Part shown: positions 35,885 through 43,558 of the stretch, piece after piece
Layout of the letters: each line of letters begins with the position of its first letter
How positions within the stretch are numbered: position 1 is the first letter of the stretch
Assembly (NCBI RefSeq): GCF_900078365.1
Contig: NZ_LT598653.1
Coordinates: 1,054,001-1,118,000 of the forward strand
Source: an uncultured Sphingopyxis sp.
GTDB taxonomy: Bacteria; Pseudomonadota; Alphaproteobacteria; Sphingomonadales; Sphingomonadaceae
Length of the DNA stretch: 64,000 bases
Reading direction: 5' to 3'
Position numbers and translations under genes: made by a program
The notes under the pieces: generated by a model
Seen by the model: the letters and a program-made list of their open reading frames with translations, nothing else
The model's database searches: none
What the model was told of the DNA's origin: nothing

Positions 35885-36645
35885 TTTTTGTCCTTGGTTT
35901 TCTTGTTCGTCGCCGCGTCGGGCGGCGTGGGGAGGCGGTGCGAGAGCAGCCAGAGATAGAGCGCGGGATCGTCATAGGCCGGAGCCCAGCTGTTGTGGCC
36001 GAGGTCGGGGTAGATGGTCAGCCGCGAGAGCTGTCCGCCGCAGGCGCGGATCGCGCGCGCCATGGCGAAGCTGCCCTCGGGCACGACGACGTCGTCGCGG
36101 TCGCCGTGAAAGGCCCAGACGGGCGTGTCCTTGAGCGCGCAGGCGGTGGCGGGATCGCCGCGCCCCGCGACCGGCGCGACCGCCGCGAAGCGGTGCGGTT
36201 CGGCCGCCGCCCAGCGCCAGCTCGCATGGCCGCCGCGGCTGAGCCCGGTCAGATAGATGCGCGTAGGGTCGATACGCAGCGTCTGCGTCACATGACCCAG
36301 CAGCCGGTCGAGCTTCGCGACGTCCCAATCCTGATCGGTGCCGAGCAGCGGCGAAACGGTGACGAAGGGGAAATCGGGGGTGCGGTCGGCGATCTTCGGC
36401 GGGCCGTGGACCTTGACCTTGGCGACATCGTCGCCGCGCTCGCCCGAGCCGTGGAGGAAGATCAGCAGCGGCCAACTCGCCTTCGGATCGGCGGTGTAGC
36501 CGCGCGGCAGGAAGAGCTGATAGGGGTAGTTGCCCGCCTCGATCGCGGGTTGCGGGCTTTGCCCGTCGGCCATCGACTGCGCCATCGTCATGGGGGTGGA
36601 AAGGGAAAGGGCGAGCGCGGCGAGCGCCGCGATCCGGAATCGCAT
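35881..36645 (-). CDS. Secreted alpha/beta hydrolase (PHB-depolymerase/feruloyl-esterase-like)
   Basis: 254 residues from the ATG at 36645, chosen because AAGGA lies eight bases upstream and it gives a clean signal peptide (cut near residue 22). An ATG at 36684 overlaps the permease stop and is the alternative. The nucleophile S136 is in TGLSRGGHASW, with a likely oxyanion HGSGERG, an aspartate in HGDRDDVVVP and a histidine in DLGHNSWAPAY. The LpqC/Dienelactone-hydrolase-like polysaccharide esterases share this layout. It may remove acyl groups from the imported or surface glycan. The C-terminus is unusually lysine-rich (TNKKTKDKK). Confidence 0.8.
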   Translation of the reverse strand: MRFRIAALAALALSLSTPMTMAQSMADGQSPQPAIEAGNYPYQLFLPRGYTADPKASWPLLIFLHGSGERGDDVAKVKVHGPPKIADRTPDFPFVTVSPLLGTDQDWDVAKLDRLLGHVTQTLRIDPTRIYLTGLSRGGHASWRWAAAEPHRFAAVAPVAGRGDPATACALKDTPVWAFHGDRDDVVVPEGSFAMARAIRACGGQLSRLTIYPDLGHNSWAPAYDDPALYLWLLSHRLPTPPDAATNKKTKDKK

Positions 36646-36680
36646 CGGTCTTGTCCTTGGCAGGAGGAGGGAGTGGCGGG

Positions 36681-37496
36681 TCATCCCTTGACGCTCCCGG
36701 CGAGCAGTCCGCTCAAGTAGAAGCGTTGCAGCGAAAGGAAGAGGATGAGCACGGGCAGAGTGGTGACGACGGCGCCCGCCATCATCAGTTCGTTATCCTG
36801 CACATGCTGGCGGCCCATCGCCGCGAGCGCGACGGGCAGGGTGTAGAGGTCCTGATCGGCGAGGACGATCAGCGGCCACATGAAATCGTTCCAGTTCGAC
36901 AGGAAGACATAGAGCGCGAGGGTGACGACGATCGGGGTCAGGATCGGCAGGACGATGCGGCACAATATCTGCCCCTCGCTCGCGCCATCGATGCGCGCCG
37001 CCTCGAGCATCTCGTCGGGGATCGACAGGCAATATTGGCGGACGAGGAAGATGCCGAAAATGCCCGCGAGCCACGGCACCAGTGCGCCGGCATAGCTATT
37101 GACCAGCCCCATCGCCTTGAGTTCGAGGAACAGCGGCAACATGCCGACCTGCCCCGGCACGACGAGCGCCGCGACGAGTATGCGAAAAGTGGCGTCGCGG
37201 CCCTTGAACCGCAATTTGGCGAAGGCATAGCCCGCCGGGATGGTGAAGAGCAAAGCGAGGCCCGTCGCGAGCGTCGAGACGAGGATGCTGTTGAACAGGA
37301 AATGGCCGACCCCGAAACTGCCGAAGAGCAGGCGGTAATTTTCGAGTGTCGGGCTCGCGGGCCACAGCGGCGGCGGAAATTGCGCCGCCTCGCCGCGCGC
37401 CATGAAGCTGACCGACACCATCCAGACGAGCGGCGCGATCGTGACCAGCGCGACGAGCGCGGCGAGCAGGGTGACGGACCAGCGGCGCAGACTCAT
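36681..37496 (-). CDS. ABC sugar transporter permease, MalG type
   Basis: 271 residues from the ATG at 37496, overlapping the partner permease by four bases. Six membrane segments are visible, with the EAA loop reading EAARIDGASEGQILCRIVLPILTP, the contact site for the ATPase. The C-terminal GLLAGSVKG is typical of MalG-like carbohydrate permeases. It pairs with the MalF-like permease and the binding protein upstream; the ATPase is encoded separately at 40823-41905. Confidence 0.92.
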   Translation of the reverse strand: MSLRRWSVTLLAALVALVTIAPLVWMVSVSFMARGEAAQFPPPLWPASPTLENYRLLFGSFGVGHFLFNSILVSTLATGLALLFTIPAGYAFAKLRFKGRDATFRILVAALVVPGQVGMLPLFLELKAMGLVNSYAGALVPWLAGIFGIFLVRQYCLSIPDEMLEAARIDGASEGQILCRIVLPILTPIVVTLALYVFLSNWNDFMWPLIVLADQDLYTLPVALAAMGRQHVQDNELMMAGAVVTTLPVLILFLSLQRFYLSGLLAGSVKG

Positions 37497-38389
37497 ATCG
37501 CGCCGCTCCGTTTCGCGAGCCTGAGCTGCACCAGCGTCACCGCCAAGATGCAGAGGAAGAGCAGGAAGGCGACCGCCGCGCCCGACCCCAGGTTCCACCA
37601 TTTGAACCCTTCCTCATACATGAAATAGAGGATGGTGACGGTCGACTGGGCGGGACCGCCTTGCGTCATCACATAGGGTTCGGCGAAGAGCTGGAACATG
37701 CCCGCCACCGTGAGCACCGACACGAGCAGCAGCGTGGGGCCGATCGCGGGCAGGGTGACGTGGCGCAGCCGGGCGAACCATCCCGCGCCGTCGATCCGCG
37801 CCGCCTCGTCGAGCTCGCGCGGCACCGTCTGCAGCGCGGCGAGGAAGATGATCATGCTGTAGCCGAAGGTCTTCCACCCCACGAAGAGCAGGATCGCGGG
37901 CAGCGACGCTGTCGGGCTGCCGAGCCAGTCGACCGGCGGCACGCCGAAGAAGGAGAGGATATAATTGAGCAGGCCGTAGCGTGTGTGGAGCAGATAACGC
38001 CACACGACCGCGGTGGCGACGAGCGTCGTCACATAGGGCGCGAACAAGGCGACGCGCCACACCGGCCGCCATTTCAGCCAGCGCGAATTGACGAGCATCG
38101 CGGCGAACAGCGACAGTGCGACGATGAAGGGCGTGCCGACCGCGACGAACAGCAATGTGTTCGTCATCGCCTTCCAGAACAACGGATTTTCGAGCAGGCG
38201 CTCGTAATTGGCAAAGCCGACGAAGCGCAGATTGCCGATGTCGGCGAGCGCGTAAATGTCGAAATCGGTGAAGCTCAGAAACAGCGATGCGATCGCGGGC
38301 AGGACGAAGAAGAGCAGGATTGCCGCGAGCGCGGGCGAGGACATCGCCCAACCCGCGCGCGCCTCGTCCGCCCGGCCGACGCGGCTCAC
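37493..38389 (-). CDS. ABC sugar transporter permease, MalF type
   Basis: 298 residues from a GTG at 38389 that overlaps the binding-protein stop. About six membrane helices; the EAA loop reads ELDEAARIDGAGWFARLRHVTLPAIGPT, and YVMTQGGPAQSTVTILYFMYEEGF is the usual MalF/UgpA-type C-terminal half motif. It forms the inner-membrane channel with the MalG-type partner. Confidence 0.92.
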   Translation of the reverse strand: MSRVGRADEARAGWAMSSPALAAILLFFVLPAIASLFLSFTDFDIYALADIGNLRFVGFANYERLLENPLFWKAMTNTLLFVAVGTPFIVALSLFAAMLVNSRWLKWRPVWRVALFAPYVTTLVATAVVWRYLLHTRYGLLNYILSFFGVPPVDWLGSPTASLPAILLFVGWKTFGYSMIIFLAALQTVPRELDEAARIDGAGWFARLRHVTLPAIGPTLLLVSVLTVAGMFQLFAEPYVMTQGGPAQSTVTILYFMYEEGFKWWNLGSGAAVAFLLFLCILAVTLVQLRLAKRSGAI

Positions 38390-39654
38390 AGCGCGCGTCC
38401 CTTCTCGAGCATCCAGCGCCGCTTTTCGAGCAGCCGGTCGGCGCGCGCGTCGATTTCCTTCGCGGCCTCGTCGACGCTATATTGGCCGCGGACCATGCGC
38501 TCGGCGACGATTTGCATCTCGGTGACAATGCGCTCCCATTCGGGCACTTTGGGCAGCGCGGTCGCATTTTCGAGCTGGGCGCGGAACGGCGCGACCGCCG
38601 GGTCGCGCATCAACCCCGCCGCAGTCCACACCGAGCGCCGCGCGGGCAGGTCGCCCGTCGCCTCGTGGAGCGCGAGCTGCGCGCCAGAGGTCGTCAGGCG
38701 CGCCACCAGATCCCACGCCGCCCTGCCATGCTCGCTCCCCGCGAAGACGACGAGGCTTGACCCGCCCGGCGCCGCCGATCCGGTGCCTTCGGGGCCGGGG
38801 TTCGCCGCGGTGCCCCAGACGTCCTGCCGTTCGGGCCCGAGGCGGCTCCGCATGTCGCCTATCGTCCACGGCCCCGACAGGAACAGGCTGAAATAGCCGC
38901 GTCCGAATTCGGTCCAGACGTTGGAAATCTGCGCCATCGAGATCCGCGGCGCGAGCCCCTCGTCGAACAGCGATTTATAGAAAGCGAGCGCCGCCTTGAA
39001 CTCGGGGTCCGAAAAGGCGCCGCGTCCGCCTTCGTCGCGCAGCATCCGCGCCCCCGCCGACAGCGCGAGCGTCGTCAGCTGCTCATATTCGTTGAGCGGA
39101 TAGAGCAGCGCATAATTGCCGTCGCCCGCTTGGCCTTTCACCTTGTGGAGCGCGGCTTTCCACCCCGTCCAGTCGGACGGCGGCGCGGCGTAGCCCGCGC
39201 GCGCGAACAGATCCTTGCGATAAAATTGCAGCCGCGTGTCGACATACCAGGGGACGCCCCACGTCTTGCCCGCGATGCGGTTGGTATCGATCACCGCGCC
39301 GAACTGGTCGCTCAGCAACCGCATCGCACGTCCGGGCACCGGCACGATCGCTCCGATCGCGGCCAGTTCGGCGATCCAACTGTTGCCGACCTGCCCGACG
39401 CTGGGCAGCGATCCGCCGGCAAAGCCCGTGAGCAATTTCTCGTGCGCCGCGGTCCACGGCAGCGGCTGGACCGCGATCGGCGGCGCTTCGGCGGGCCAGG
39501 TAATGCCCTTGAGCAGCGCGGGAAGACTCGCCGCTTCATTGCCCATAGCCCAGATCGTCAGCGTATCGCGCCCGCGCGCATCGCAGCCGCCGAGCAGCGG
39601 AGCGAGGGGCAGCGTGGCGAGCGCGCCGGCCATATGGCGGCGCGTCAGCTGCAT
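38386..39654 (-). CDS. ABC sugar-binding lipoprotein (family 1 extracellular solute-binding protein)
   Basis: 422 residues from the ATG at 39654. The N-terminus carries a twin arginine (TRRHMAGAL) and a lipobox LLGGC with the cysteine near residue 24, so it is probably a lipoprotein and perhaps Tat-exported. The body shows family 1 sugar-binding features: TLTIWAMGN, WGVPWYVDTRLQFYRKDLF, a WxGWKAAL segment, and SLFLSGPWTIGDM. It would capture oligosaccharide in the periplasm for the two permeases that follow. It starts 22 bases after the LacI gene. Sophorooligosaccharides are the contextual guess. Confidence 0.92.
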   Translation of the reverse strand: MQLTRRHMAGALATLPLAPLLGGCDARGRDTLTIWAMGNEAASLPALLKGITWPAEAPPIAVQPLPWTAAHEKLLTGFAGGSLPSVGQVGNSWIAELAAIGAIVPVPGRAMRLLSDQFGAVIDTNRIAGKTWGVPWYVDTRLQFYRKDLFARAGYAAPPSDWTGWKAALHKVKGQAGDGNYALLYPLNEYEQLTTLALSAGARMLRDEGGRGAFSDPEFKAALAFYKSLFDEGLAPRISMAQISNVWTEFGRGYFSLFLSGPWTIGDMRSRLGPERQDVWGTAANPGPEGTGSAAPGGSSLVVFAGSEHGRAAWDLVARLTTSGAQLALHEATGDLPARRSVWTAAGLMRDPAVAPFRAQLENATALPKVPEWERIVTEMQIVAERMVRGQYSVDEAAKEIDARADRLLEKRRWMLEKGRAL

Positions 39655-39676
39655 CGGCAAAGGCGCGCTGGGCAGC

Positions 39677-40708
39677 TCACGGCGCAGAGGCTCCCGCTGC
39701 GGCGCTCGTTCGCGCCGCGCCCGCCGTCGTGCCGCGCGCGATGAGGTTCGGGGTCAGGATCGTCGCGCTCGCTGCGCCCAGCGCGTCGCCGCGCAGCAGG
39801 CGAAGCAGCAGCATCATGCCCGTCGATCCCAGCCGGTCGATATTGACCTGCATCGTCGTCAGGCCGGGGCTCAAATGACGTGCGAGCGGAATATCGTCGA
39901 AGCCCGCGACCATCACGTCGCCGGGCACCGACACGCCGACGCGCGCCAGTTCGGCGATCAGCCCGACCGCCATCTGGTCGTTCGCGGCGAAGACCGCGTC
40001 GGCGGGGAGCTGGCCCTCGACGAGCAGCCGCGCCGCCTTCTCGCCGCTTTCCTCCGAAAAATCGCCGGGCAGGATCACCGGGCTGCGCTCCTTGGCGATC
40101 TTTGCCATTGCGTCGGCGAAGCCGCGCTGGCGGTCGCGCGCGTCGCGGTTGTGCTTGGGCCCCGCGATATGGATCACCTGCCGCGCGCCGCGCGCCAGCA
40201 GCGCCTCGGTCATCGCATAGGCGCCGCGATAATTGTCGACTGCCACGAAGGGCAGGTCGAGCGGGCCCGCATCATAGTTGAGTAGCACCGTGGGAAGCGC
40301 TGGGTCGAGATAGTCCGCCAGCAGTTCGGGCTTCAGATCGGGCGGCATGACGAGCAGCCCGTCGACGCGGCCGCGCATCGCGGCGATCGCCGCGGCGGTC
40401 TCGTGCGTGCTGCCGTGCATGTTGCCGAGCAGCAGGTGCATCCCCGATTCATGCGCGACCAGGTCGATGCCGCGAATGATTTCGGAGAAGAATTCGCCGA
40501 ACAGGTCGGGCAGGATGACCCCGACGGTATCGGTCCTGCGCCGCGTCAGGCTGCGCGCGCCGCTGTGCGGCACGAAGTTCAGCTTCTTGACCGCCGCCAT
40601 CACCGCGGCGCGGGTCGGTGCGGTGACGTTGCCGAGCCCGTTGATCGCGCGCGACGCCGTCGCCACCGAAACCCCCGCTTCGCGGGCGACGTCCCTCAAT
40701 GTTGCCAT
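39677..40708 (-). CDS. LacI family transcriptional regulator of the glucan locus
   Basis: 343 residues from the ATG at 40708, where the helix-turn-helix begins immediately (MATLRDVAREAGVSVATASRAINGLGNV); the longer frame is not needed. The hinge KKLNFVPHSGARSL and the periplasmic-binding-like effector domain (VGVILPDLFGEFFSEIIRGI, VAVDNYRGAYAMTEALLARG, AVFAANDQMAVGLIAEL, VAGFDDIPLARHLSPGLTTM) follow. It is the first gene of the operon that continues into the ABC transporter. A perfect GTAACCGGTTAC palindrome 85 bases upstream suggests autoregulation. The inducer is probably a small sugar released by the pathway. Confidence 0.93.
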   Translation of the reverse strand: MATLRDVAREAGVSVATASRAINGLGNVTAPTRAAVMAAVKKLNFVPHSGARSLTRRRTDTVGVILPDLFGEFFSEIIRGIDLVAHESGMHLLLGNMHGSTHETAAAIAAMRGRVDGLLVMPPDLKPELLADYLDPALPTVLLNYDAGPLDLPFVAVDNYRGAYAMTEALLARGARQVIHIAGPKHNRDARDRQRGFADAMAKIAKERSPVILPGDFSEESGEKAARLLVEGQLPADAVFAANDQMAVGLIAELARVGVSVPGDVMVAGFDDIPLARHLSPGLTTMQVNIDRLGSTGMMLLLRLLRGDALGAASATILTPNLIARGTTAGAARTSAAAGASAP

Positions 40709-40792
40709 GTCGCGGGCCCCCTTTCCCTCATATGGCGACGGGCCGCCTTCGCGACTCCGTTCCTCTCTCACCGGGCGCGGAAACGGCGACAG

Positions 40793-40806
40793 CGTAACCG
40801 GTTACA
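40793..40806. promoter_or_regulatory. Candidate LacI-family operator upstream of the LacI-ABC operon
   Basis: CGTAACCGGTTACA contains the perfect 12-bp palindrome GTAACCGGTTAC at 40794-40805, with the central CG typical of LacI-family sites. It lies between the LacI start and the end of the ABC ATPase gene, so it most likely controls the LacI gene and the transporter operon. Confidence 0.75.
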
Positions 40807-40822
40807 ATGGCGAAATGCAAGG

Positions 40823-41905
40823 TCATTCGCCCGCGGTCTCCAGCGCATTGCCGTCGGCGCCGAACAGGTGCAGATGTGCGGGCGCGAAGGACAGGGCGAC
40901 CGTGTCGCCTTCATCGAAGCTCCCGTCGTCGCGCAACTGGCACGCGATGGGCGCGTCACCGTCGCGCCCGCCGAGATGCAGTGTCGCCAGCCCACCCAGC
41001 CGCTCGATAAAACGGATGATGAAAGGCAGCGCGTCCGGCGCGTCGCCGACCGCGATGTCCTCGGGCCGGATTCCGATCGATAGCGGCGTTCCGGCCGGTG
41101 GCGGCGCGCTGAGCCGGGGCAGGGCGATGCTGCGCCCGCCCGCCAGCGCCGCGCGCCCGTTTTCGACCACCGTCGCGGGCAGGATGTTCATCCGCGGGGT
41201 GCCGAGAAACTGCGCGACGAAAATATTGGCCGGCCGCGCATAGAGGTCGCGCGGGGTGCCGACCTGTTCGATCCTCCCGTCGCGCATCACGATGATCCGG
41301 TCGGCGAGCGTCATCGCCTCGACCTGATCGTGCGTCACATAGAGCGTCGTCGTGCCGAGTTGGCGGTGGAGCTCGGCAAATTCATAACGCATCCGCACGC
41401 GCAGATCGGCATCGAGGTTCGACAGCGGCTCGTCGAACAGGAAAATCTGCGGTTGGCGGACGATCGCGCGGCCGATCGCGACGCGCTGCCGCTGCCCGCC
41501 CGACAAGGCCGCGGGCTTGCGATCGAGCAGCGCCTCGATGTTCAATATCGCCGCCGCGCGGCGCACCGCGGCATCGGTCGCCGCTTTGCCGGCCTTCGCG
41601 ATGCGCAGCCCGAACGCCATATTCTCATAGACGCTGAGATGGGGGTAGAGCGCATAGGATTGGAAGACCATCGCGATCCCGCGCTGCGACGGCGCGAGGC
41701 CGGTGACGTCGCGGTCGCCGATGACGACGCGGCCGTCCGTCAGTTCCTCGAGCCCGGCCACGGCACGCAGCAGCGTCGACTTGCCGCACCCCGACGGGCC
41801 GACGATGACGGTGAATTCGCCGTCGGCGACCTCGATTGAAATACCTTTCAGCACTTCGGTGGCGCCGAAGTTCTTGCGCGCGCGCTCGATCAATAAACCG
41901 GCCAT
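40823..41905 (-). CDS. ABC sugar transporter ATPase (UgpC/MsmK/MalK type)
   Basis: 360 residues. Walker A GPSGCGKST, Q-loop VFQSYALYPHLSVYENM, signature LSGGQRQRVAIGRA, Walker B IFLFDEPLSNLD, H-loop VTHD. A C-terminal regulatory TOBE domain (about 240-355) includes IGIRPEDI, as in MalK and MsmK. It would power the importer at 36681-39654, from which it is separated by the LacI gene. It starts 22 bases after the FucP-like permease, so those two form one transcript. Confidence 0.93.
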   Translation of the reverse strand: MAGLLIERARKNFGATEVLKGISIEVADGEFTVIVGPSGCGKSTLLRAVAGLEELTDGRVVIGDRDVTGLAPSQRGIAMVFQSYALYPHLSVYENMAFGLRIAKAGKAATDAAVRRAAAILNIEALLDRKPAALSGGQRQRVAIGRAIVRQPQIFLFDEPLSNLDADLRVRMRYEFAELHRQLGTTTLYVTHDQVEAMTLADRIIVMRDGRIEQVGTPRDLYARPANIFVAQFLGTPRMNILPATVVENGRAALAGGRSIALPRLSAPPPAGTPLSIGIRPEDIAVGDAPDALPFIIRFIERLGGLATLHLGGRDGDAPIACQLRDDGSFDEGDTVALSFAPAHLHLFGADGNALETAGE

Positions 41906-41927
41906 GATCCTCCGCGTCCCGAAGGCC

Positions 41928-43298
41928 TCAGTGGACCGTCACGCCCGCGCCCGCCCGCCGCGCGGGCGCGCGCGCCGCAGCCATCGCGAAGAGGCACAGC
42001 ACCGCATAGCAGGCGGCTGGCAGGATCAGCGCAGCAGCGTAGCCCATTGCGCCCGACAAGGCGCCGACGATGACCGGGACGATCGCACCGCCGATGATCG
42101 CCGTGCATAGCAGCCCCGACGTCGCCTCTGCGCGTGCCTCCGATCGCTCGAGCGTCAGCGTGAATATCACCGGAAACATGATGGAATTGAACAGGCCGAT
42201 GGCGAGCGCGACGAAACCGGCATTCACGCCGCCGACGAACACGACATAGAGGCACATCAGGCAGGCGATGGCGGTGAAGATGGCGAGCAAGCGTGCCGCC
42301 GGTGCGAGGGCAAGCAGCACCGATCCGATCGCGCGGCCGACCATCGCGCCGCCCCAATAGAAGGCGACTGCCTTGCCCGCCTCCTGTAACGATACGCCGG
42401 CGACGCCGTCGCTGCCCATGGTGAAACCAAGCAGCGGGACGCCGAAGGCGGCGTCGGACTGCCCCCAGATCGCGTCGCTGTTCAGGAACAGCGCCATTTG
42501 GGTGCCGATCGCGACCTCCGCGCCGACATAAAGAAAGATCGCGATAGCCCCGATCCGTGCCCAGCGCGATGCCAGCGCCTCGCGGATCAACTCGCCCATG
42601 CCGACCGGCGCTCCGAGCGGCGCGGGGGGCACGGCTGCATCGACAATGCGGCGGCTGATCCAGAAGAAAAGAAACAGCGCCGCGATCAAGCCGCAGAGCC
42701 AGAAATAGGCCGAATCGATTCCCGCCAGCGCCTGTGCGCGGACCGCGTCGGTCAATGCTCCGCCGTCCTTGACCTCGACGCCTTCCAGAAACAGGTGTGC
42801 GCCGATCAGCGGCCCAAGAAAGGTGCCGAAGCTGTTGAACGTCTGACTGAGCGTTAGCCGGAAATGGCTCCATTTCGGATTGCCGAGCGCGGCCGCGAGC
42901 GGATTCGCCGCAACCTGAAGCACGGTAATGCCGCTTGCGAGGATGAAGAGGCCGACGAGGACAAGGATATAAACCGCGAGGTTCGCCGCCAGCAGCATCA
43001 CGAGGCAGCCGCCGACCATCGTCGCCAGCGCCCCAAGAATAGACGGCACCGAGTTGAAGCGTGCAATGAACTTAGCGGCCGGAAAAGACATCAGGCCATA
43101 GGCGGCGAAGAAGGCAAAGGCGGGAAGCTGGGCCATCGTATCGCTCAGCGTGAAGATGCCCTTCACCGCAGCGACCAGCGGGTCGATCAGCGAGGTGATG
43201 AAGCCCCAGGCGAAGAACAGCACGGTCACCGCGGCAAAGGCCGCCATGGCATTCGACCGGCCGCCGGTGCTGGCGGTCGCCTGGCTGGGCAGGTTCAT
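41928..43298 (-). CDS. FucP/GluP-like MFS sugar permease
   Basis: 456 residues from the ATG at 43298. Twelve membrane helices; LFFAWGFITSLIDPLVAAVKGIF and GLMSFPAAKFIARF match the fucose/glucose-galactose:H+ symporter family, as do LTLSQTFNSFGTFLGPLIGAHLF and GGAMVGRAIGS. These import monosaccharides such as glucose, galactose or fucose. In this locus it could bring in glucose released in the periplasm by GH3. An AACCGGTT operator lies 63 bases upstream of its start. Confidence 0.9.
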   Translation of the reverse strand: MNLPSQATASTGGRSNAMAAFAAVTVLFFAWGFITSLIDPLVAAVKGIFTLSDTMAQLPAFAFFAAYGLMSFPAAKFIARFNSVPSILGALATMVGGCLVMLLAANLAVYILVLVGLFILASGITVLQVAANPLAAALGNPKWSHFRLTLSQTFNSFGTFLGPLIGAHLFLEGVEVKDGGALTDAVRAQALAGIDSAYFWLCGLIAALFLFFWISRRIVDAAVPPAPLGAPVGMGELIREALASRWARIGAIAIFLYVGAEVAIGTQMALFLNSDAIWGQSDAAFGVPLLGFTMGSDGVAGVSLQEAGKAVAFYWGGAMVGRAIGSVLLALAPAARLLAIFTAIACLMCLYVVFVGGVNAGFVALAIGLFNSIMFPVIFTLTLERSEARAEATSGLLCTAIIGGAIVPVIVGALSGAMGYAAALILPAACYAVLCLFAMAAARAPARRAGAGVTVH

Positions 43299-43360
43299 TC
43301 GCAATATCCTCTTCGCCGCTACTATGTTATGCGGCGGGTCTAACGGGGCCTCGGAAGCAA

Positions 43361-43374
43361 TGCAACCGGTTACA
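43361..43374. promoter_or_regulatory. Candidate LacI-family operator upstream of the FucP-like permease
   Basis: TGCAACCGGTTACA shares 11 of its 12 core positions with the palindrome at 40794-40805. It lies 63 bases before the permease start, well placed to block that promoter. A weaker half-site, ACTGGTTACA, is at 43469-43478 nearer guaB. Confidence 0.7.
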
Positions 43375-43558
43375 TCGGTGGCGATGACGCGCGTCTCCGC
43401 GGCGCTCCGGCGGCCCTCCCGAATCACGTGAAATAATCGTTCGTCCCCCACTGGCGCGCGCGGGCGCGACTGGTTACATGGGCCGCCACCAAATGATTCG
43501 CGTGTGCCGCCCCGAAAGCTTGGGGGCAGGCGCCGCCCGCAGCAGAAAGTGGCACCCC

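Noticed and set aside
43469..43478. ACTGGTTACA upstream of guaB as a fourth LacI operator
   Set aside because: Only one half matches the AACCGGTTAC palindrome and the neighbour is a housekeeping gene; too weak to call.
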